Below are positions 23,801 to 35,800 of a DNA stretch of 64,000 nt, in pieces (positions within the stretch are counted from its first letter, which is position 1; each line of letters starts with the position of its first letter). Position numbers and translations under genes: made by a program. The stretch is from Gordionus sp. m RMFG-2023 (Eukaryota > Nematomorpha > Gordioida > Chordodea > Parachordodidae), in the NCBI RefSeq assembly GCF_954871325.1, contig NC_088777.1, positions 28,435,366-28,499,365 on the forward strand. Direction: 5' to 3'. The notes beneath the pieces were generated by a model. That model had not been told where the DNA came from. It saw only the letters and a list, made by a program, of their open reading frames with translations, and ran no database searches.

Positions 23801-26800
23801 ATGCTCAGCCTTATTTAACTTTTGTATTTCTATTTCTTCTGTTCTACAAAATGGAAGTAAAAATGAAAAATATTTAAAAAATTATAGATATTTATTAATA
23901 ATTAAAATATTATAAAAAATACTTATTAATTCTAACTCACTAATAATTTTGAATTTAATAGAATAAATATATATAATAATAAAATAAATTATTATCTGAT
24001 TTCAATCTCTTTGACTAAATATTTTTCCACTTTATTAATATTTTTGAATAATGTTGGAAAATTGATATTCAAATATTTGTAAAATTTTGATTTAAGGGGG
24101 GGGGGGGGTAAAATTTTTATTAGCTTAAAATGATATTTATGAAAAATGTCAAATTTGCGATGGGGGGGGATTCCCCCCCATTAGTTACGTAAATTAAAAA
24201 TACTTTTTTAATTTACATGGTTTGGGCATGTGGAACGTAAGACAAAAGATGACTGGGTAAAGTAGGATGACCAAGACCTAGAGGAAGGCCCAAGTATGTG
24301 AAAAATGAATCTTACAAATATTGATGCTCAGAACCGGTAAAAATGGAAAAGAAAAATCAACTGCCCAACCTGATCCCATTAAACGGAGAAGAAACTTTTT
24401 TGTTACTTAAATTAACTAGGAGTTGCTTTTTTATTACATCCCAGATTTCAAAAATTAAGCATAGTATCAAAATATGTTACATAACAAAATTGAATGTCGA
24501 CTGAATTTATTATAAAATATCTTAATTTTCTCGAGAAAGATATATTCAATTAGTAAGAGAATGAAAGACGGAGGAGATGGGGGGGGGGGTTTAAATAAAA
24601 GTAATCTAACAAAATTGGCAAATAAACATTCAATGACAAATACAAATTTTGATTCTAATATGAATGAATAGGAACAGTCATATATCGGAAAACAGGGTTT
24701 TCTTTATCAATTGATTGTCTTCTAATTCAAGGCACCTTTCATCGCACACAGATCTACCACTAACTCATAAATAGTGCATAATAATTTTGCAAACATTTAC
24801 TTTAGCTTAGCGAAAACTAATAAAAACCAGGCTAAAATATCTACATATTTAAAAAAGCGTCGGGTATTTACCCCACCTAAGCCTATAAAAAATTGATAAT
24901 AATAAAGTATAAGTTTCAATTAACTAATTACATGTCAAATTTATAATATTAAAAAGGCATAAGGCTTTCCTAATTGTCACTTTTTTTAGATATCGATTTT
25001 TAAATATCTATAAAACTAGGCTCACAATATTTAAAAAGCGCTATCATTTCCTCTTTAATGAGTGCTTACTTACAATTTTTGTTTTATAATTTGGTTTTAG
25101 GAAATTTCAAACAATCACTATCACAATAAAATATTTGATTAGAGTGACTTGATTTAAAAAAAATTTAATTACTAAATATTACAGAGATAATCTAAAATTA
25201 ACAAATAATTCAAATATTTACTAAATTTTAAGAATCATTTATTATTCGTTTACAAATTTCAAATTAAATTGAATAATTTTTGATAGTCATAACCCCATAA
25301 CCCCCCGAGTTAAAATGTGTTGAATATATATTTTGCAATTAAAAATTAGAATCTAAAAATAAAATTCGGATCAGGCTCAAAATAAAATAAAAAATTCAAA
25401 CTGGACTGGGGCCAAAAAATTGAATCTGTAGGGATTTAATACTGACCCAAACCTTAATAAATTTATTTACTCTATTTAATAATTTATTTTCGCTTAAATA
25501 TTAACAAATATTTTAATATAAATGTATATATAACGTGCAATAACTATTTTAAAAGTCAATATAAAAAATTTACTGCGATTAGGTCTCATTCTAATAAACA
25601 TATTGTCTCTCTCTAAAATCCAAATTATCTTTCTCCCGAATATTAAGATAATAAAATGAAGAGAAAATAATTTTTCTAACTTTTAAAAAAATTTAATTTA
25701 AAAAACCTTTTAATAACCCAAGAACCAGCAACCAAATCTGCTATACTGACGAGATAATTTATTATATCCTTTTTAAACTGCGAAATATCGCCATGATCGG
25801 GTGTATTGATGCTATTTGCAGAATTTTGAAGAGCATAACGCCAAATTTGATTGAAGGGTATAACTTGAGCTAAAATATCCAAGGGGTATAAATAAAATAA
25901 AAAATATTTTTAAAATCACAAAGTCAAAAGATTTCCCAGTTGGATTATAAATGGCGCATATAACACAGTATAAAAAATATTATACATTTGAATAAACCCT
26001 CAAGGTGACCACTATCTGGATGGGTTTTGGTAAAAGGGAAAGGAGTAATTCTTATATTTTTTTAAAATTCATTATTTTAAATAAATTGAAACCTTGTACA
26101 AAAAACTAATTTAATTAAAAAATTAAAGGTTCGTGCAAATTCTGTTGAAAAAAAACATAATTAATTAATCATGTTAATTCATATCAATAGCTAGAGTTCG
26201 GACCAAAAGCAAAAAATAGAAAAATAAATTTCTAATGGTATTTTGTGTCTAGGATATAGGTTTTCGTTTGAGTCCCAGCAATGATAGATTTTCTGCCTAC
26301 TTTAAAAAAAGAGTCACTTCTTCTTCGAACGGTAAAAATTAGGCTTTTTAGATGAGCAAAATTATTATGATTAGATATCTTGGCTATAACGATTAATTTG
26401 TTTTAAACAGAGTTGTTAAAAACGCTGCTATATTTCTTTCAAAACTCGTGGAGTATCGTTATATTTCAAAAATCAGGAGCACTAGCTCCTTTCTTGGATT
26501 TAATTTTATTGCATATTGTTTAAAAAACTGTATTAAATATTAAATTTATTTTATTGAATTACAATACAAATAATATATATTTATTTAAATTTATGAAACT
26601 AACTATATATTAGATTTTAAGCGATTTGTTATTTTATTTTTTTATTTTCTTTTTCAAATCATAAAAATGAAAGACGATATAGTGTTGTTGTGAAGATACT
26701 GAATTGGGTGAAATAAAATTCCTTTTCCATCCTATTTTTCTCTACTAAAAGAGGTGTATCTTATTGATCTTAATGAAACAAATGGGTGCAACAGTTCATT

Positions 26801-29800
26801 GGATCGACTTCAAATCATCTCAACGAAAGTTTGCAACTTAGCCTTAAAACGTGTTGAAGGTAAGCACACTTTTGATGTATTTGCCAAAATTATAATTGAT
26901 ATATGTAGAAGTTTTAATATCCAGAATAAGATTTTTTTTAAAAAACAATTACTGACAATGTTAAACACTCTGTGAAGGCTTTCAGGATATTCTATATTAA
27001 TCATTTTAAAATTATAATTACTTTATATTTATTTATTAAAATGCTTGAGGATAAAAGTTCTGAAATAGATGAAGATTTTCAAGGTGTGGATATCACTGAT
27101 ATCCTGACTAACAGAATAGAAAATTATGTCCTACAACAGTATTCAAAATGTGCCTGCCACAACATTAATTTAGTGGCCAGAGTTGATGCGTAGAAAGTTT
27201 TAGAAAATTTTAAAATGATATTCCAAAGCTCATAAAAGTTAGTTTTGGGGAATAAATAAAATATGGCCGTTAATTTTGAGAAATTTGATATGCCCAAATA
27301 CCACAAGATGGAATTCATATTATGAATCCATATTGTTAGATAAAATATTTAGCGAAAAATTGCAAAATCTTGATCATTTATGTTATAAATTGATATTCGC
27401 TTTATCTCCCAAAAACGTAAAATTATTAATATAGCCAAGTAAATACAATATTCGAAAATATAAATTTCAGATTATCGAGCCTTTGGCAAAAATCTTGAAA
27501 ATCCTCGAAGGTGAGCTTCATAAGGATATGGGTTTTTTAACTACAAGTATTTCTAGACTTATTTCAAATTTTAAAAGATTTTGCAGATTTAGAATTTTGC
27601 CAACCTCTTGTAGATTATCTTATACTGGAATTAATAAAAGGTTTATAATTTGTTAAAAATAAATTATATACTTTTAGATAACTTTTTTGCAGATTTTCAA
27701 ATGTTTATAATGGTGATAATATTATTGCTGCTATTATTCAACCAGCATAATAGAGAACTAAAAAATAAATTGATTAATTTTATAACGAAAGAAATTCCTA
27801 ATATACCTATAATCACATAAAAAATGCCTTCCTATGATTTAAAAGATTTTTTGGAGTCAATTAAATAGATTATCAGGAAGAAAATATATTAGACAAATTT
27901 TTTTTTACAAATACTACAATAAATATATTCAATAATTCTAATAATTTAAAAAATATTATTTAATATATAATAACCCTGTTCCCGCTCGAGCTCCTGTTGA
28001 GCGCTTCATTAGTATTGCTAAATAGGTTTTAGGGGAGGTATGGTTGTTTATCAGATTCAAATTTACAAAATTGGCTACTGTTAAAAGCAAACAAAAGATC
28101 ATGAAATTTTTCATGCACCATTTTCTTTGAATAAAATATATAGAAAAAAATATGACTTTGTATTTAAAAAAATTAAAATCAAAGGAGCGTCGGCGTTCCT
28201 TTTTTTAATTTGGAGCGGGAGCTAGCTCCTTTTTAAATGGTAAGGGCGGGAGCTAACCCCTTTTAAAAAGGAATGTTAACAACTCATGTTTTAGGCATTA
28301 GATTTGGCTGGCAATGGGCCAATACAAGTTTATCCACAAACCAAGGGCTGTCTTTTGGCCCAAAACGTGATTATACCACCAGGTCTTTTATTATCTGGTG
28401 TGTTAAGCCCCACTAGTTCTATAGTACGGGGAATGTGAGCGGAAGAAATGACCTTATGGATAAGGTTAGGTGACATACGTTTCTATCTTTGATTTACATT
28501 GTAGAGAATGTAATGTCTGTCTGGGAGTTACATAAGCAGACGTGTCAATGGACGATGTTACAGTTTAAAAGTCTTATTAATATTCAAAGTAGAGGTCTGC
28601 AATGGGTGGGTTTTTAGCCCACCCGCCTAGGCATACTTCGGACGGGCATGGTCCTGTTTTCTAAAATATTTTCAACATTAGGCGGGTGGGTTAAAATTTT
28701 TTTCATAATATTGCATATCATATATGTTTAATTAAAAATACATTAAAATAAACAAAGAGTAAAACCAGTCATTAAAATAGTGATTAAAAATAAGGCGGGC
28801 GGGTTAAACAAAATTTATAGATAAATGGGCGTTAAACTTTTTTAAGAGGCGGATTAAAAAATTTCAAAACAACGAGTGGGCGGGTTGTTGGCTAAAAACC
28901 CGCCCATTGCAGATATCTAATCTCTGATTTAAAGAATATAGAGGTGTCTAATAGATAGTACATTTTGATAGGAGCTTGCCATAGGCCGACCTAAGGTAAG
29001 AAAAAAAAGTGAACAATATGAAGAGGATAGGATCAGTAATCACCTCAGAGGTTTCACTAGTTATATTCATAAATCCGATTTCATAAACTTACTAAATATA
29101 AAAGAAAATAATATTTGAAAATTAGAGAAGGCATTAGCTCATTTTTAGAAAGTAAAGTAAATTAGAAATTAATATTAAATAATATAATCTTAACTCAATT
29201 GAAGCCAAAGTAGAAACAATTATAATAGAGGTGACCATGAGAGCAATGTAAGGCCATTTCCAAATACGTCATAATTTAAAAACGGGGGAAAAAAATAACT
29301 TAGCTTAAAATTTAAAACTGAGTTTGGAAATATATGTAATGTTTACTTATTTCCGTTTGCAAAAACGTTTTATTTGAAAATGACCAAAAGTGAGGATAAA
29401 AGTTAAGCAATCATATATGTATTCATTAGTATTCTTTTTTTTCATTTAACAAATTTTCTTTTTTTAAACTCAAGTCCCTAAAAAAATGGAAGGAAAAAAA
29501 TTTAAAAAACAAACCTCTTTTCAACAATTGAAATAATTGTATTTCCCATTCGGTTCTCATGCCTACAGCTTTTTTAGCACCAGTTTGATAGGTGTCTTGG
29601 TTTATTTGTGGGTAATGATTCCCTAGGCTATGAATTAAAGATGTCATGTATTTAGTTTTACCCATAAATGTTGGTTTAGTATGGTCGCTGCTTGTGGCAC
29701 CCTTTTCTAAGGAGTTTTGAGAAATCGAGGGGATCATTTTTTCTACATGCTAAAATAAAGAAATGACGTAATATAAGCTTCCTTCCCCCTTTATTTTTTT

Positions 29801-32800
29801 TTTTAAAAAGTAATATATAATAAACTTAAAAAAGAGGGGTACTTATTAACCTTCGTGCTATAATACTTTATATATATATATTTATATATACTAATTTAAA
29901 AAATACATATTTAAATGGATTTGGGACAAGTTCCCCCATAACATGAATAATTGTATTTTAAAATAGTAATTTAAATTTTATGTTTTAGAAAGGTTTCTGA
30001 TATATTGGGTCTGATTTTGCTGCTTATATTTTTTAAAAATTCAAAGTTCCGCTTGACATAAGTCCAAGGGAAGATATAACGCTTGGTAAAAAACATAAGT
30101 TGTTAATTTCGAATATTTATTTTATTGTTTTCTAGGCTATATTAACCGAACATTATGTCAAAATATGATCAATAGTCATTTACTAATATTAATAATATAA
30201 TTTTTTACCTTTTACGATTTATTAATTTCACTTAAACAAGTTTACTATAAAAGAGTATATATTTAAAAATTCAAGATTTTTTATAAGCGTCTGTGGCCTA
30301 ATCGGCTAAAGCGTCGCTTACAAACGTGAGGGTCATAGGTTCGAATCCCAGAAAGAATTTTTTTCCTTAATCTGGCAAAATTAATTAAATAGAAGATAAA
30401 ATAATTAAGTGTGATATATTCACATACGATTCAAAATTTGTTGCTACTTTAAAATCAAAACTATCAAATAGGTATTCTTATATTTTTAAATATTTCACAA
30501 AGTAACAGCCAATAGTATTCTTATAGCATCATACCATATCAAACACTCATTCAACAAAGCATCCATAATAATATATAACAATCTTATATATCTATCTATC
30601 TATCTATCTACAATAATAATAAATAATATATATAAAAGCCGTGTCACAGTCACAGTGCCACAAATTATAATATATATTTTATTTAAAAAATCGTCAACTT
30701 AGAAAAGCTTTTGTGGCCTAATCGGCAAGAACAGCGCTTACGAATCTGATGGCTTTGGGTTTGAATCCCGCAATATTTTTTTCTTAATCCAACTTTGTAT
30801 ACTTTATTTTAATTATATTAATTTCCTAATTTTTTTAATTTTTATTATTTATGTACTCAATAAAAAATTTAATTTTGCTAAATGAGGGTTTTGTATATTG
30901 TTATCATGGAAAGAGATTTCAAATTTGGACTTAATAAGAATGTGTCTTTTAATTGGCTTCAAGACATTAAAAACCAATTATATTAGAAAGAGACAGATTG
31001 TTTCAACAAGATATTAAATATTTATATCCAAATCAAATTTATATTTAAGATAATGGATGAGATAATGAATACCAAGGTAAAATAAACGAGGATGTTTGCC
31101 CCCTGCTGGATCCTTTCATCAGAATCTATGACATGTGGGCTGAATAAAGGAGTTTTAATGTTACAATATGTCTCTAGGAATTTTGAATAAACAGGAAATT
31201 TGAGATAAAAACAATTCATGAAATGTTCACGAAATTTGCTATTAAAAGCATTTTTAAAGTCTACTTTGATAATAGCCAAGTTAGGAGGAGATTTTGGAAT
31301 ACAAATGGCATGTGAAACTATTTGCCATCTCCCTTAACACCAAATCCTAATTAATACGTATACTTAATAAGTTAAGTCCCTGGGTTTTGACCCGTGGCAA
31401 TTATTTTTGATAATAATCTTCTAAATAGTCCATTGCAATGGGATGGATACCCCCACAGTGTTTGTGAGATGATCAGATTTACCCCAATAATTGATTCGAA
31501 TCTATGGTGGCACGGTTTTTTTAAAAGAGTATTTAGGAAGGTTTTAAAAGCATTTAAATGATTCTTTGAGAAGAATGTTACGAATTGAGAGAGAAAAAAC
31601 CATTGCGTCTGGATGTGGAAAATTTCTTAAAAGAATTGATAAATATCATAACTCACAAATCATATTTTTTTTTTATATTTTCCATAATATATTTGGCCTT
31701 TTTTCTAAAAATTTATAGAAATCTTGGAAAGATGAATAAGGATAATCTATTCTTCTCATTTGACTATTCTGATTCATCCATCGTCAAATGAAGGTAAAAT
31801 TTATTATTTATCGATACGAAGAAAATTCTGATTCCCCGTCATTGACGGGCTATCAGCTAGTAAAAGAATAATTGCAGAATTTATATAAAAGTAAATGAAC
31901 TATTTTAAGAAATATCATTTTCTATAATTTTATGGTTTGATACTTAATTATTCTAAAAATGTTGTTGAATCATGAAGTCATTTCTGTACACATCACGGTC
32001 ACAAAAGATGTTTTAATAAATTATACAGATATATAAAGATGACCAATTCTCCTTCCCAGCAACTCTATAAGTAATTTATTCTCAGATCATTTTATCTCTA
32101 ATTAATATTAAAAACTATTCTGCAAAGGAAAAATTTAAAATGTTCAAACCAAACATATTTAAAAAATATCATTCATAATTAAAATTGAATCCAAATAATT
32201 AATTAATTTACAATATCTATAAAATTGCTGTATAACGTAGAATAATTACAAAAGTGCTGATAAATTTAAAGAAGTTTCTTGCTCTTGCCAAGCTGTATGT
32301 TTCAAACGCAAAATAATATATTAAACCTCTGATGTATAAGGAACGTAATTTAATTGTGTCCATGCTTTTTCGCTTTTGATTTTTTCAAGCTGTTCAAGAG
32401 ATTTAAAATTTGTCTTCGATATTTCGCATCCTTCCCATGTATCGTTGAGAATCTTGGTTTTTGATTGACCAGTGAGACTTGTGGAAAGTCCTGAATTAGT
32501 AGCACCACTGCGTTAGACAGAAAGAAATATTAAATAGATGTGTAATATATTAGGTGCATAAGAATTTTACACAACCCTAATCAGTTTGCATATTTAATTC
32601 TTAAATTTGGATAATAACTTTGCTAAGATAAGAGATTGGGGTAATTGCATGACAAATCAACCAAAATAATATTATATTCGGAAGACCATTTTTAAATAGA
32701 TGAAACTTTGCAGGTCAAATAGATTGTATATTTTATATTAATAAAAATTTTAATGCTCTAGCTCAAATATATCTAGAGTTATGGACCTTCAAAGTTCGAT

Positions 32801-35800
32801 AAGAGCCATTTCCTTTTAACAAATATCAAATTACTGATAATATTTTTAATATCAATATCAATTTTTAGCCCTCAAAATTCTTTTTCAGAAAATGCAAAAA
32901 TTATTTTAAAAATATTTTCAGTATCGTTGTATTTTCTGTAAAACAAAAAATAATTATTTTGAGAAGGGCCTAATATGAAATGATAAAACACACTAAATAA
33001 GTTTATTAACATACTTAAATATTAATGGATAAAATAAAAATTTAAATCTTATATAGTTTTTTATAATTTCAATAAAAAATCAATTAAATGTATTTTATAA
33101 ATAAAAATAGGCATTTTTATTATAAATAACCATTAATATTTCTATAAAATTATTACATACACTAGAAATTTTTTAAAATAACGTTTTTTATAAAAAAAAG
33201 AAAATAAATTATAATTATTTTCATATAGTGCCAATTGATTTTTTTATTTATAAAATTTAAAATATTATTTTCTCCGTTAATATTTTTACTTAAATATTTA
33301 AATATATTGGTAATAAACACAAACGTATTTTAAAATTTATTTTTTATTCCTAAAATTATAACAGACTATAAAATTTATATTAATATTTTACAGAGTTGTT
33401 AAGGTATCTTACCAAAATGTCGTATCTATATCTAGATAAACAATTATAAAAAGTTTCGGTATCCATATCTAGATACTTTAAAGATATATATTAATAATTT
33501 AACGCGTTTTTATTTTAAAAATAAAAATATTTGAATGCAAAGTTCATTTTATTTCATATGAGCATATAATTTAAATAAATATATATATATTAAAAACTAT
33601 TAATACCATATAATAAAAAAAATATATAATAATTATATATAAAATATATAAATATTCATTAAATATTTTTTTTCCCGTTTAAATAGATAGATTTCGGTTC
33701 AAGATTATGAAGTGCTTACCCATGATGCCCATTAATTATTAAAAACAATACCATTAATACACAAAATTATTTTAAGCAAATAAATTTATTTAAATAACTT
33801 TATAGATATTCCGCTACCTTTTAATGAATAAATTATAAGTTTTTTAATAAATGCTAGTTTTAAATGAAATTTGATCGAGAACGGTAAAAATAAGGGGTAT
33901 AGACATTTTTTTAGTGTTCGAATTCAGAGTTGTTAAAGTATCTAGATATAAAAATGTGGTATCTGTATCTAGATATTATTTTAGAGGTATCTGTATCTGT
34001 TTTTAGATACTTTTTAAGATACATTTTGATATACTTCTATTTAACGCTTTTTTATATTATAGATAAAAAACTTGAATGTAAAATTTATTTTATTTCATAT
34101 GAGTATATAACTTAATATTAATATATATATTAAAAAATTATATATATATATGTAAAATATGAAAACTTATATATAAAAAAGAATATATAGATATTAATTA
34201 AATATTATGTCCGAGTTATCAATAACAAGCAAATTCTGATATTACAATCCATCTTAAGGAATTTGCCATTTTTAATTGCAATGGAATTGGTATTTTATTT
34301 TATTCTATATATTAATTTTTAAGATTAATATTATTAATGACGAAAATGACGACATTCTTCCATGGCCAATTTATAGACCATATTTTAAAATAATATCTCA
34401 AAATAAAAAAAACAAATCTCTGTTAAATGTTTGCCATGTCTACCAAAAAATATACAGATTTCAGTTAGCATTACCTCAACTTGCAACATTGTAAAACATT
34501 TAAGGGTATAGATACTAAATAAATGTTTATAATTTAAATTTTAAATTTTAAGAGAAAACATCAAACACTCTTAATCCAAATAAAAAAGGGGAAGGAGAAA
34601 AAATCTATTAAAGAAAATATTGGACTAGGCTCATCGTCCATTGATTTTTTTTCCAAGAGATCTCTGACTTTAACCCATACCTCTTTAAATGATTTAATAA
34701 CTGATTTTATTATAGATAGCATTCAGCCATTTTCAATTGTTGAAAATCCTTCATTTATAAAAATGATCAAAACATTAGCTCCACAAAAAAAATATAATTT
34801 GCCGAGAGACAGTGGTTGTTACTAAAATATTATTTATAATAATTTAATCATATATTATATTATTTTATTAATGATATATAATCATTATTTATATTAATCA
34901 TATATTATATTAATATCTAAAAATCACTATTTTAGTTATATTTTGATAAATGTGATATAGAGTCAATAAATTTTTTAGATTATTTCATGAATTTTTATAA
35001 TAGAATCCTAATTTAGGTTTATTCAAACTCTAAGAGTATTATAAAAAATGTATCTGTACATAGATACATTTTAAATTTTATCTGTATCAAGATAACTTTT
35101 TAGAAACTGTATCTGTATCTAGATAATTTTTTAGACGATGTATCTGTATCTAGATCCATTTAAAAAGTATCTTTTAACAACTCTGTTCGAATTGAATGAA
35201 AACAAAAAATAAAAATGTGTTTTACGCTTTGTGCTCTTATAATAAGGGTTTCTGTTAGAGAACAACGGCGAACCCTGTATATATGTATGATAAAAATAGT
35301 ATCGGAATCTAGATACATTATTTAAAATATATTTGTATCTAGATCCATTTAAAAATTATCTTATAACAACTGATATTTTTACTTAAATATGTAAATGTAT
35401 TGACAAATTTCATTAGTTTCATCGTTTTATGGGCTACGTTTAAAAATAATTTTCTTTTGTTTTACCGGAAATACGACACTAAAGATATTTTTATTTATTT
35501 ACATTTTCTTAAGTAGAATTTTAAGGGCTACAAAATGATATATAATTTGTTACTTTAGAAAAAAAATCTTTGAGTATTTTGAGATTCGTTAAAAGAAGAA
35601 AAAGGCTCTCGTCGAACTTTAAAGGCCCATAACTCGGGATATATTTGAGCTAGGGTATTAAAATTTGGATTTATATAAAATATACAATCTATTTAACATT
35701 CATACCAAGTTTCATCCATTTTAAAATGGTCGTTTAAATCAATGGTCGATTTGTCATGGAATCTATTGATATTATTCGCCATTTAAATTAGACAAGTCTA

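Larger units (their letters stand above)
32639..35770. mobile_element. long-TIR (Sola-like) element filling a POLR3E intron
   Basis: The left end GGGTAATTGCATGACAAATC and the right-end inverse ATGACAAATCGACC share the terminus pattern of the elements at 16974 and 38318. The arms match in inverted orientation for about 300 bp, including AAATAGATTGTATATTTTAT and AGCTCAAATATATC. The right tip is eroded. A possible 4-bp duplication ATTG flanks it. No transposase was recognised, and hAT insertions occupy the middle. Confidence 0.75.

Noticed and set aside
29426-29737. Independent minus-strand gene starting at an internal ATG
   Set aside because: Splice signals at 29749 and 29515, and phases on both sides, place it as an internal POLR3E exon.
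30287-30779. Functional tRNA genes
   Set aside because: The acceptor and anticodon stems do not pair well, and only the internal promoter boxes and part of the T-arm are preserved.
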